DNA of 64,000 nt from Doryteuthis pealeii (lineage: Eukaryota > Mollusca > Cephalopoda > Myopsida > Loliginidae), in contig CM042151.1 of assembly GCA_023376005.1 (NCBI GenBank), forward strand, positions 79,387,917-79,451,916. Direction: 5' to 3'. This document shows positions 39,445 to 49,740 of the stretch, one piece after another (position 1 is the stretch's first letter; every line of letters begins with the position of its first letter). The notes beneath the pieces are model-generated. The model saw nothing but the letters and a program-made list of their open reading frames with translations, did not search any database and was not told the origin of the DNA. The translations under genes and the position numbers were made by a program.

Positions 39445-39606
39445 TAATTTTACCATGACTGAATAAGAATGATATCATATATTGCAGTTTATTGAAACAC
39501 AGATTCAATGATCATAACTTTTTAAATAAAAATAGCACACAAGTTTCTTTTTTTAAATAATATTTCTTCTTTATTCACAGATATCAATTATAATATCATC
39601 AAACAT
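39445..39606 (+). repeat. Partial duplicate of the zinc-finger acceptor region
   Basis: Repeats the sequence that precedes every copy (GATATCATATATTGCAGTTT, then CTTTATTCACAG at 39569-39580 and 27 bases of exon). It then breaks off into the standard upstream repeat (GGATGTTTTGTAATCTATTT). The complete acceptor for copy 4 follows at 39947. Confidence 0.75.
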
Positions 39607-39947
39607 AGGGATGTTTTGTAATCTATTTTTGTATATAAAATGAGTCCTAGAGCTTGGTTGATAAAAGAATTTTATCCCAATGAATCGTAAAAATGCTATA
39701 AAAAAAACTGAAACTTAACCAATTTTAAATTATTAATGATTTCTGATTTGCAAAATTTTAACTGATCTTGTAGCTTTGGTTCTGAGTAAAAATGAAATAA
39801 ATTTATTTATAAAATTAATATATGACTGAACAAGAATGATATCATATATTGCAGTTAATTGTAACACAAATTGAATAATCATAAATTTTAAAATGCAAAT
39901 AACACACAAATTTCTTTTTTTAAATAATATTTCTTCTTTATTCACAG

Positions 39948-40207
39948 ATATCAATTATAATATCATCAAACATTTTTCAAATTTGAAAAATTGCTTGGAC
40001 ACTCCTGCTGAAGAGAAAACATATTCTTGCAAATCTGTTGATCCTTATCTTAACAGACTTAACATTTTAATATTCCCATAAAATCATACAATGGAAAAGT
40101 CTGGATGTCAAATTTTTATTAACACATACAAAAAGTCACTGAGGAGCGGCCTTACTGTTAGTAATTGTTCCAATCATCAGTTTCAAGGAGTTTAAAATTA
40201 AAGAGAT
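39948..40207 (+). other. 5' part of zinc-finger exon, copy 4
   Basis: Follows CTTTATTCACAG. Reads EEKTYSCKSVDPYLNRLNIL and stops at 40079-40081, then the out-of-frame linker-like stretch up to the main ATG, as in copy 3. Probably 5' UTR. Confidence 0.55.
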
Positions 40208-41323
40208 ATGGAGACACCTAATGAAGAGAAACCATATCCTTGTGAAGTGTGTGGATCAGCATTTTCAAACATTTACCGTTTAAAAAAACACATGAAAATA
40301 CACACAGGGGAGAAACCATTTTCTTGTGAAATGTGCAGTTTAAAATTTTTTGATAGTTTTGCTTTGAAAAGACACATACGAATTCATACAGGCGAGAAAC
40401 CGTTTCCATGCAAACTATGTGAATCCAAATTTTCACAGAACTCTCAATTAAAAATACACATGCGAATACACACAGGTGAAAAACCATATTCTTGTGAAGT
40501 GTGTGGTTCAGCATTTTCAGAGAGCTCTCATTTCAAAAGACACATGCGAATACACACAGGTGAGAAACCATATTCTTGTGAAGTGTGTAATTCAGAATTT
40601 GCAGTGCGTGCTAATTTGAAAAGACACATACGTGTGCATACAGGAGAGAAACCGTTTTCATGCAATGTATGTAAATCAGAATTTTCAGAGAGCTCCACTT
40701 TAAGAAAGCACATGAGGGTACATACAGGCGAGAAACCATTTTCTTGCCAAGTATGTGGATTACCATTTTCAGATGGCTCCTCTTTAAAAAGACACATGAG
40801 AATACACACAGGAGAAAAACCATATTCTTGTGAAGTGTGTGGATCAAAATTTACACAGCATTCTACCTTAAGTAGACATAAGCGAACACACACTGAAAAG
40901 AAGAAACCCTATTGCTGCACTGAGTGTGGATTTGTATTTTCAATGAGCTCTGATTTAAAAAACCATATGCAAATACATACAGGAGAGAAGCAAATTTCTT
41001 GTAAATTATGTGGATTAACATTTACAAAATCCTTTAATTTAAAAAGACACATGAGAATACACACGGGTGAAAAAACATTTACTTGTGAATTGTGTGGATC
41101 AGCATTTTCAGAGAATTCCAGCTTAAATATACACATGCGAACACACACTGATGAGAAACCACATTGTTGCTCTGAGTGTGGATCAGCATTTTCAGATAGC
41201 TCCAGTTTAAAAACCCACATGCAAATACATACAGATGAGAAACCGTTTTCTTGTCAAATATGTGGATCAGCATTTTCAGTGAAATCCAGCTTACATAAAC
41301 ACCTGCGAATACACACTGGATAG
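40208..41323 (+). CDS. C2H2 zinc-finger protein, copy 4, 13 fingers
   Basis: An intact 371-residue frame from METPNEEKP to HLRIHTG with 13 fingers in one-to-one order with copy 3. The one extra residue is an added Lys in the linker after finger 8 (HTEKKKP). All zinc ligands are present. By my count, copies 3 and 4 differ at 15 of 52 helix positions -1, 2, 3 and 6 and at about 46 of 312 other finger positions. Sequence preference has therefore probably shifted; for example finger 11 changes L/K to E/I at -1/6 and finger 10 changes S/Y to K/F at -1/2. Nuclear DNA binding is inferred from the family; no effector domain is seen. Decayed extra fingers follow the stop, and a PLE has inserted in its 3' flank at 42.4 kb. 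The start is chosen by homology with copies 1-3. Confidence 0.92.
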   Translation: METPNEEKPYPCEVCGSAFSNIYRLKKHMKIHTGEKPFSCEMCSLKFFDSFALKRHIRIHTGEKPFPCKLCESKFSQNSQLKIHMRIHTGEKPYSCEVCGSAFSESSHFKRHMRIHTGEKPYSCEVCNSEFAVRANLKRHIRVHTGEKPFSCNVCKSEFSESSTLRKHMRVHTGEKPFSCQVCGLPFSDGSSLKRHMRIHTGEKPYSCEVCGSKFTQHSTLSRHKRTHTEKKKPYCCTECGFVFSMSSDLKNHMQIHTGEKQISCKLCGLTFTKSFNLKRHMRIHTGEKTFTCELCGSAFSENSSLNIHMRTHTDEKPHCCSECGSAFSDSSSLKTHMQIHTDEKPFSCQICGSAFSVKSSLHKHLRIHTG

Positions 41324-42000
41324 AAACGGTTTACTCGTGAGGTGAGTGGATTACCATTCAGATTCAGTTCTGATTTTTAAAAACATTACAATACATACAG
41401 GCCACAAACCATTTTCTTACCAAGTGAAGTGTGTGGTTTCAGAGTTTTCAAGAGCTCTCATTTAAAATGACACATTTGAATATAGGAGAGTGTTACTTAT
41501 AAAGGAATCAAGTGTTAGCCTTGGGTGGGGGCTCCTTGGCTTTTACAAATGGTTAAAGGAAAATAAAACAAAAGTGAGAAACCATTTACTTGAAGTATGT
41601 GTATCAGCTTTTCAATGAGCTGCAGTTTAAAAAAAAACAACATGTGAATGCACACTAATGAGAAACCATATTGCTGTACTGAGTTTGGATCAAAATTTAC
41701 TATGAGTGTCACTTTGAAAACCCATATGCAAATACATACAGGTGAGAAACCATTTTCTTGTCAAATATGTGGATCAGCATTTTCAGCAAAATCCAGCTTA
41801 CATAAACACCTGCTAATACACACTGGATAGAAATCGTATTCTTATGCGGTGTGTAGATTGGCATTCAGATGAAAAAAAAAATACATCAGAGTACATACAG
41901 GCGAGAAAGCATTTTTTTGACAAGTATATGGATTAACATTTTCAAATAGTTTCTCTTTAAAAAGACACATGAGAATACACACAGGATAATATGGATGAGT
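41324..42000 (+). pseudogene. Decayed extra fingers after copy 4
   Basis: Immediately after the stop, finger-like sequence continues with frameshifts (41335-41480). Then a 60-codon open stretch at 41648-41830 encodes two nearly complete fingers: YCCTEFGSKFTMSVTLKTHM, with Phe in place of the second Cys, and [20 protein letters not shown], ending LIHTG. These duplicate fingers 12-13 of the main gene. A further remnant with HMRIHTG-like sequence follows at about 41880-41990. This looks like either a former longer array or tandem duplication of the 3' end. Confidence 0.75.
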
Positions 42001-42411
42001 ATTCTTTCAGTGATTCAATTAAAAAAAACGTGTAATCACACAGGAGAGAAAACATTGTAAAGTGTGAAGATCAACAGTTTTCTAAGATTCAGTTAAAACT
42101 GTCCATTGTAAATATTCTTCCTAAAACTGATTTTTTTATTGACTTTTCTATTTCAGGGTAAATAATTTTTTAAATCTTAATCAAATATGATAGGCATTTA
42201 TCTCTTTTACTGATTTGTATGATTTTTTTTTGTTTTAGAAAAAAATGTATATTCATAAGTCCATTTAATATCCTGCTTTACTTATAATATTAATGTATAT
42301 TACTTTATATTTGTTCTTTGCTATATTTTTGTGTTGAGCTTAAACGCCTCAAATTGAATTTGTAGTTCCATGATAACATTGACTTGTATTTCTCCTTATT
42401 GTAAGTAAAAA

Positions 42412-42456
<45 letters not shown>

Positions 42457-42936
42457 ATTTTAAAGGCAATTACAATGCATATAAAATAGTGTCTAATGTC
42501 TAATTAATTTCGAAGTATCTTCATCTTCAGAGACTGTTTTTGACGTGGTCCTGTGTGTTTATATATATATATTTTTTTTTTGATGTTATAAACATGCGTG
42601 ACCTGGGTTGTTAGAACGCCACACGGAAGAGACATGATTTCAGTTGTTCAATCAATTTCATTTTTTTTTAAAAATTTATTCCATAAATACATATTTAAAA
42701 AAAAACAAAAAACAAATGAAATTGATTGAACAACTGAAAACATGGCTATTCTGTGTGGCGTTCTAACAACCCATGTAATGTGTGTTTATAACATCCAAAA
42801 AAAAAATCTATATATATACATATATAAACACACATGACCGCATCCATTTAAAAAAAATGAAATTGGTTGAACAACTGAAATCACGTCTCTTCCACGTGGC
42901 GTTCTAACAACCCACATGACACATGTTTATAACGTC

Positions 42937-42978
<42 letters not shown>

Positions 42979-44019
42979 TATATAAACCCACAATACCATG
43001 TCCATGTCAAAAACAGTCTCTGAAGATGAAGATACTTCAAAATTAATTAGACACTGGTCACTATTTTATATGCATTGTAATTGCTTTTAAAATATAAATA
43101 ATAATATACTTAACAATGCTTCAAGCAAATTATCAAATACTATTATCCCTACACCTGAGCGAGGTCGAATTTGCAATTACTAAAAGACTGTTCCAACTAT
43201 CAGAAGAACGTGCTAAAATTGGTTGCCAAATCAACTTATATTAAACTTCCAACATGCTTCAAACTACCAAGCTTTCAATGATCACTGGACTACCTACACA
43301 CGTTCTGTATGAAGAAATCACTACAACATTTACACCTCATACTACATACTGTCTATAACTGCCAGATCTCTACTAAATGCTACTTTATCAGCTATCAACC
43401 AAAGCTAGCACAACTGTGTTGACTACAACAAGAAACGTCTAAAAATTCACATGGTTACACAAAAACAACACGACAAAGTACACACCAAATTTCAACATAA
43501 AACATAAGATGCACATATCTGATGATACAACTTCAACTACAACATCCAGGTAAGAGACCTAACAAAATCTCTTTCGAACGATGAATTAGAATTACTCCGT
43601 CTCGGACCTAAATTTATTATGATACAAAAATTGGATAATGAATTATTACTTGATATTGAAACCAATTTCTGCAGGACAGTGTACCAACTCAAATGGTTAT
43701 CTAAAATCCAAGAGGAATCTAATACAACGACAACTACAACTATTAACACATTTTCCACTTACACTTTGGATCTCCCTATACACCCACCTCCAGCCAACAA
43801 AGAATTGGACTCTAAATTATCAAGACTTAAGAGATCGATATTTTTCATACTTACAAAGCATACAAGGATAACACAAAATTTATCAAATACTCAATGACAC
43901 ACTCTATCAACCATGAGAAATAAGGAACTTGTATACCTACCCTTGGATAAAGGTAAGGAATTCTGCGTCATCTCCCAGAATACCTATAACCAATTGGCAC
44001 TAGAGCATCTTAATAATAA

Positions 44020-44273
44020 AGTCGTAAGTAAAGTCGATGGGGCAGCTTAAAGTCGGTATCAGCCAATCAGCGAGGGAGTCTATCCCCTTTTCAATAGCGC
44101 TAGACCAAGGAGATTGTTTTTTAGCATCTGAGGTGGACCACCACACCTACCATCAGCTCCTTACTTTACCGTACAGATCCCTGTGCTACTTATATGCTGA
44201 GTTGGCGAGGACCGATATCGAACTAGGAACCTTGTGGTTTCTAGTCAAACGCTCTACCGACTGAGCTAACCCG
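44020..44273 (-). mobile_element. tRNA-derived SINE inserted in PLE 2
   Basis: Full-length copy of the same SINE family as 38346-38577, reading right to left from GGGTTAGCTCAGTCGGTAGA. It is flanked by perfect 15-base target-site duplications GCATCTTAATAATAA (44005-44019 and 44274-44288), the hallmark of LINE-driven retroposition. It interrupts the PLE coding sequence between the DKGKEF block and the next block. Confidence 0.92.
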
Positions 44274-44529
44274 GCATCTTAATAATAACAACATTTATTC
44301 AGAGGTAACAGATATTCAGTCAACCCTAATAGAAAATTTAATCAACAGTGCATGGATTAACATCTGTAAACATAGAAATATATATAATAAATACAAGAAT
44401 AACTTCATCACTAGAAACGGCAAACTACCCATTTTCTACCACCTCATCAAAACTCACAAAACTGACATAACACTTCAGATCAGTCCTATCATTTCCAGCT
44501 TGGAAGGACCTCTTTACAAGATATCATGG

Positions 44530-45056
44530 TGTAGCGAGATTGAAAGGCAAAACCCAAGACTGTTACCTTTGATGAGCCAACGACAGTTCTTCGTTTGAAG
44601 AGATGAGTGGCATGTTGTGTGTGTAGGCAGGACAGCGGATGCTTATGTGGATTTAGCAACCGCCCTTGACTGGATAAAATGAGCAAGAACAAAAGAAATG
44701 AATATGACGAGCGAAATGGCCTACCTTGGAGTTCGGCAAGCGCGTGCAGGATGCCGGAAGGGAAAAGAAATAGAAGCGTGAGCATCTTGAGGGTGCGATT
44801 TATGAGTCGTGAGTCTCGTTACTGGCGAGACGAGAGTTGTAAAATTTCAGCCAGCCAGACCTCGTATAAAAGGAGACAGTTGGACAGAGCGGCGGATGGT
44901 TGCGGAGAGTGAACAGCACAGGATCAGTTTATCAGAATCCATTTTCTCAATATTTACAAAAAGTAAATCTGCCTTTGATACGTGCTTCTTTTAGAGTACA
45001 GAGTTGAAGCCTTGGTGTTATCATTAGATAAAAAGCCAAGTGTTACGTTTTGGTCA
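44530..45056 (+). mobile_element. Possible solo LTR with TATA promoter
   Basis: Interrupts the PLE frame between GPLYKISW and LLSQILKPLLST. The block starts TGTAGCGAGATTG and ends TTTTGGTCA (TG...CA). It is clearly richer in G+C than its surroundings and has a strong TATA box at 44865-44872 (TATAAAAG) followed by a G-rich leader. This fits a solo long terminal repeat of about 527 bases. No convincing 4-6-base duplication is seen (CATGG against AAAGG), so the class is uncertain. Short frames inside it have no recognised domain. Confidence 0.4.
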
Positions 45057-46835
45057 AAAGGCTTCTCTCACAAATACTGAAACCTTTACTTTCCACCTTT
45101 CCAGGACATGTTCAAAACTCTGAAGTCATCCATAGACTACAACAGCTAAATACTGAACTACTTACACAAAATAATTACATATTCAGTTTAGATATAATCT
45201 TCCTATACACCACAGTACCTGCACACCAACTTTCCAGGACATGTTCAAACTCTGATGAAGTCATCCATAGACTACAAGAACTAGCAATATACTTTTCCAG
45301 GACATGTTCAAAACTCTGAAGTCATCCATAGACTACAATAACTAAATACTGAACTACTTACACAAAATAATTACATATTCAGTTTAGATATAACCTTCCT
45401 ACACACCACAGTACCTGCACACCCACCAGTTGATCTCATATCCGAACATATCATCTCCAAGAACCTATACCGTCATAACTTAACTGCAGCGGATATACAC
45501 CAGCTACTATCTATTATAGTAGACAGTACCTACTTCACATATAACGGACATACATACAGACAAATGACAGGACTACCCATGGGATCCAGTATCTCAGGCA
45601 TACTGGCTATTTCATATATGGATCAATTGGAATGATGAGCTAACCATCTGCCCATCATGCATTTTTTCACCGGTATATCGACAGATACTCATGTTGACAT
45701 CATCCAGTGAAGAAGCCAATGCCATAACTGAGATGTTCCAAAATATAGATAGCCATATTCAATTTAAAATAGAACATCCAGATAACACCGGGTCCTTATC
45801 ACTCCTAGATTTTAGAATACAAATATCACCTACAGGTAAAATCTACACTAGTTTCTATAAAAAAAAACACCACTAAGGATCTCTTTGTGCATTTCAAATC
45901 AGCACTTCCACTCAGTGCCAAAACAAATTACATTAGAAATGAAATTAAAGAATCCACAATAGATGTAGTGAAGAGAAAGATAAAATTACACACACAGCAC
46001 ACTTTATGAATACCTCAGAAACAATGGATACCCAACATCATACATACACCATTTAAATAATAGAAAATCACGGACACTACACACACCCTCTAACACCTGT
46101 TTCCTGAAACTACCACATTTCAGCGAGACTATCACCAAAGAAATATGCAGGGCTATTTACAAAGAGGGGCTAGATATCCAACTAGCCCACTCTTGACCCT
46201 CACTACACCAACACCTAACAAAAAAAACAATACTATTAAAGCATGCACACTAGCCAACTGCCAAATAAAAGATCCAAATATATGTCACAAAACTTACACC
46301 ATTTATCGTTTAACTTTCTCTAAATGTCTTAATTTTATATAGGAAGTACAATCAGACCCTTCCACATTAGAATTAAAGAACATCTCACACATGTGTATCC
46401 TCATTCCATAACATTTAATCAAATGCAAAAATAAGGACAATAATTTTTCCATTTAAATAGAGACAATAATACACAAAGTTGGTAATCTCAGAATTAGAGA
46501 AAGTTTATTAATAGCTAAGTTACACCCTCGCATAAACAGTAGGTTAGAATTAAACACTGACTATATCATTAATTAACATACACATCCTATAAATACATGT
46601 ATAAAAAAAAAAATGAAATTGATTAAACAACTGAAACCACGTCTCTTCCACATGGTGTTCTAACAACCCATGTGATGCATGTTTATAACGTCCAAAGAAA
46701 AGATGAAGATACTTCGAAACTAATTAGACATTGGACACTAGTTTAAATGCATTGTAATTGCCTTTAAAATATAGATAATAATATACTTTACTCAACAATG
46801 CTTCAAGCAAATTATCAAATACTATTATATATACT

Positions 46836-47340
46836 TAATGAATTAAAAATCTATTATTCATTTTTCAAACATTTTTGTTCCCTGCTATTACAGTTTTTTT
46901 TCCTATTGCTATTAATAAAAACTAAGAATTCTGAATAAAGTAAATTCATTGCAATTAAAAATGTGTGTAATATTTGTTAATTCTTCCATCTTTTTGTTGT
47001 TGATTATCTTTGTTCTTTTAATCAGTCAATTCTTTTGCTATTGATGAAAAGAAATTCTGCAGTTAGGAAATAAAAATAAATTCAGACTAAGATAGATGCT
47101 TCCATATTTATATACATGTTCCTTATAAAAAAAATTAATTAAAAATCTATTATTCATTATTCCAACATTTTTGTTCCTTCCTATCTTTTATTTTTCTATT
47201 GCTAATAATAAAAATTAAACTTCTGAATAAAGAAAATCATTGCAATTAAAAATGTGTGTAATATTTGTTAATTTTTCCATCTTTTTGTTGTTGGTTATCT
47301 TTGTTGTTTTAATAAATAAAAATAAATTCTGAAGTTAAAG
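46836..47340 (+). other. 3' flank of zinc-finger copy 4, resumed after the PLE
   Basis: Matches the flank of copy 1 (6950-7260) including CTATTATTCATT, AATAAAAACTAAGAATTCTG and TAATATTTGTTAATTCTTCC, with a second partial repeat at 47130-47290. No gene. Confidence 0.6.
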
Positions 47341-47344
47341 GGCT

Positions 47345-48616
47345 GTTAGTTTGTTATAAAGTGGATTGTTTTATGTATAGGTAGGTAGGGATAAGTGTAT
47401 ATGGGCTGGACTGGGAGGGTGTTGGTAGTGGTGGTATTTAGTGTTTGAGTGTATTTTGAGGGCCTTTTCTTGGCATTTAGGATGAAATGTTTAGGGTTTT
47501 GAGGGAGTATTCAATGTACTTGTATTCTTCATCTAAATATTGGGGGCTGCATATGTGTAGTGCTCTTAGATATAAGGCCCGATTTGATTTTGTTGTGTGA
47601 TGGGAATAGAAATAAGCCGTAGGAATAAAAGTCATACAAACCACATCCCAAACAATCAAGGACCTCACCAACTCCTCCACACGCACAGATGCTCCCAACA
47701 CCCCCGATACCCCCAGCACCTGCATCTATACCATCCCTTGCAATAACTGCAACAAATGCTATGTCAGAGAAACTCAACGAAGTCTCACACAACGTGTCAA
47801 GATCGATAAAAACACACAATAACTTAAACGCATTATTCACACACATTGCTGAGCAAAATCACTCACTCAATTTCTCCCACGCCAGATTCATCAAACCAAT
47901 GCATAAGAAACACTTAAGACGCCTATGCAAATCAGCAACAATAGCTCACACTGATATGATCAACATAAGACCAGGATTTTTTAACCTCGATATATCAATC
48001 ACAAAAACTATCATTCGCAAAAATAAAATTAAGATCCATCAAGAATATGGGTAAAAAATGCAACACCAAAATTTAAAAGTTTCCCCAGTATACATAAATA
48101 TTGACTACCCTACCCTATTTCCTCTTGTCTCTTCTCCCTCCACTCGCAAAGAATCAAAATTCCTATCCAAACCCACCATAAAACTGATGGCCTTATTTTG
48201 TGACACCCACCATCCTCCATATCATCTCCATGCAATAAATCAAAACTCTCTCCTAACCAAGAATTTTAACCCACTTCTCCCTACCCCCCCCTTTCTCAAC
48301 AAGCTCCTAGCAACCTCCTCATCTCATCTTCCCATACAAACTACTATCCTCTGAACTTCCCTCCACTTTATATGATAGTTATTCTCTGTTCATCAAATCC
48401 TCTCTAACTTCCCTTCCCCTCAATTTCACCACAAACTCACTTTCTCTTCTACAAATGTACATACTTTCTTTTGAATCAAGTTAGACTGATGAAGTTCTAC
48501 GCGTAAAGGAGAAAGAAATATTTCTCTCCTACTTCTACTTGTTTGAGTCATTATTGTTTGTCCACTTTTCTTTTTACCTTACCTCATACTATCGGATTTT
48601 ACTCCAACCCTTCTAC

Positions 48617-48640
<24 letters not shown>
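47345..48640 (+). pseudogene. Penelope-like element 3 with inverted 5' part
   Basis: Two oppositely oriented pieces of one PLE. On the - strand, 47625-47480 encodes the region after the RT: AYFYSHHTTKSNRALYLRAL, then HICSPQYLDEEYKYIEYSLK. On the + strand, from about 47645, the GIY-YIG endonuclease follows: STCIYTIPCNNCNKCYVRET (47720s) and then, after a one-base shift, ALFTHIAEQNHSLNFSHARF and NIRPGFFNLDISITKTIIRK to the stop at 48054. The YIG motif is changed to YVR. The 3' non-coding tail extends through a hammerhead ribozyme candidate (48477-48541) to a (TA)n tract. Dead copy. Confidence 0.82.
48477..48541 (+). ncRNA. Hammerhead ribozyme (type I) in the PLE 3 tail
   Basis: CTGATGA at 48486-48492; a weak stem II (TTCT...AGGA) closes before GAAA at 48511-48514. 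A perfect 4-base stem III follows (GAAA-TA-TTTC) and then TC at 48525-48526, the expected cleavage dinucleotide. Stem I forms from CAAGT...GA on the 5' side and TC...ACTTG on the 3' side with an internal loop, as in natural type I hammerheads. It is on the sense strand of the PLE, as known for PLE pseudo-LTRs. Confidence 0.65.
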
Positions 48641-48650
<10 letters not shown>

Positions 48651-48693
48651 GTAAAAATATAAAACAGATTATTCCAAAAAGACAAATCAATGT

Positions 48694-48747
48694 TGAAGTT
48701 GACATTACAATGTTTCGGTTTTCAATAAACTTCATCAGGACTTGAGA
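48694..48747 (-). ncRNA. Hammerhead ribozyme, second candidate
   Basis: On the - strand CTGATGA (48732-48738) is followed by stem II GTTT-loop-AAAC and CGAAA (48713-48717). Stem III is CATT-GT-AATG, then TC as cleavage dinucleotide, and stem I is made of AAGT against ACTT with one mismatch next to the core. All invariant core bases are present. It sits in a short PLE-like fragment next to the (TA)n tract at 48626-48650. Confidence 0.65.
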
Positions 48748-48799
48748 AACGATGTATATTTTTTGGAATGATGAGAGTTAGGTAGTTGTATCTGTAGAA

Positions 48800-49740
48800 C
48801 TGATTGGAAAACTTCTGTTGTTAACTTAACTGCCATTTCTACACTTTGAGAACGTGAAGGCAAATCTGGCAACTCCAGCTTTGCATTATTCATTGAGGAC
48901 TTCAGAAGCAAAATTCAGTTCCTTTCAAAACTGATCTGGGCTGGGGTACCTGTTGGTGACTTGATCCGATATTTCTTGAGGGTAAGCAGTTCAAATCAAT
49001 AAACACCTTAGCCTAATGGCCAAAGTCAACTATCTTGCCATATTCATTGGCCCAATGTTCCATCCAGTAAATCTAGGGTCCACATTTCCTCTAGAAATCC
49101 CTATTCTATATTCCAAGAAAAGTTTCTGGTCACAATTCATGTTATCTATTTCCTTGATAGAAAAACAAGAAGTATCCAGAGGACTACCAACTGCTATAAA
49201 GGTTATTTTGGGCAAATCATGTAAACCATTTCCATGCAATTTATTAAGTGGACCAGCAAATATTGTAGGGCTTCTTATAGTACCATCAACATAGCTGAAA
49301 AGAGCTCTAAAGGTAAATTCATTTTGATGCAGGGAGTGACCAATAGTGCGTAAACTTCTCTGTATCTTTTTCTCTAGAAGTGTTACAAGTCCAGCCTTAC
49401 AATCTATATATATATATTGTTGTCTAGGAGAATAGTTTGGCAGATATTTCTTGAGGTAAGTGTAGCCATGTAGTAAAATTTGTCAAAAACAGAGGTGACT
49501 TCCTTTGCAAGAACAGCGCCAGTCACATCAGTATGAATGTGATATTTACTTTTATATCCCATCTCCTTTGTGACAATCATGGCGTTTGATCTTTTTAGAT
49601 TTTCAATCTTTTCTCCCCATTAGCTTCTACAATTTCTTAGTAAAACAAAGTGTCTTTGTCATTTCTTCCATGAGCACCAATGCAAACAAGATATTCCACC
49701 TTTTCTTTGTGCCTTTGATGGGCATTTCTTTTCATCCTTG
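48800..49740 (-). pseudogene. Relic of a dispersed uncharacterised protein family
   Basis: From right to left on the - strand an interrupted frame reads GYKSKYHIHTDVTGAVLAKE, CKAGLVTLLEKKIQRSLRTI, NEFTFRALFSYVDG, SPTIFAGPLNK, HDLPKITFIAVGSPLD, EYRIGISRGNVDPRFTGWNI, MARWLTLA, and after an internal loss LELPDLPSRSQSVEMAVKLT. This order recalls a protein family scattered through arthropod and mollusc genomes and probably carried by mobile elements (my recollection, not a search). Function is unknown. The longest clean frame is 69 codons (49030-49239). A short fragment of the same sequence lies at about 55190-55265 on the opposite strand. Confidence 0.45.

Larger units (their letters stand above)
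43530..46430 (+). pseudogene. PLE 2 reverse transcriptase / GIY-YIG relic
   Basis: Pieces of a PLE polyprotein appear in correct order in shifting frames. They are VRDLTKSLSNDELELLRLGP (43550s), LVYLPLDKGKEFCVISQNTY (43930s), KLPIFYHLIKTHKTD (44420s), RT motif A FSLDIIFLYTTVPAH (about 45181-45225), motif B YRQMTGLPMGSSISGILA (45555-45610), a motif C remnant (HRYID-like, 45670s), SLLDFRIQISPTGKIYTSFY (45795-45865), and the endonuclease segment FYIGSTIRPFHIRIKEHL at 46333 onward. It is interrupted by a SINE (44020-44273) and an LTR-like block (44530-45056). The motif A region is partly triplicated (repeat starts at about 45098, 45231 and 45293). Many stops and shifts make it inactive. Confidence 0.85.
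42455..46835 (+). mobile_element. Penelope-like element 2 with flanking pseudo-LTR repeats
   Basis: A direct repeat flanks the coding relic. The left copy (about 42847-43147, expanded by a (TA)n run) and the right copy (about 46606-46829) share CAACTGAAA-CACGTCTCTTC, GTGTTCTAACAACCC-like sequence, GATGAAGATACTTC, CAATGCTTCAAGCAAATTAT and CAAATACTATTAT. A further inverted copy lies outside the left one (42460-42840) and folds with it into a large hairpin. Pseudo-LTRs and inverted extra copies are known PLE features. The element landed in the (TA)n tract of the 3' flank of zinc-finger copy 4, whose sequence resumes at 46836. The CTGAAGA...GAAA motif in each repeat may be a decayed hammerhead. 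Confidence 0.8.

Noticed and set aside
47529..47846. Gly/Ala/Val-rich 105-codon frame on the - strand
   Set aside because: It lies opposite the readable GIY-YIG coding strand of PLE 3 and has no domain.
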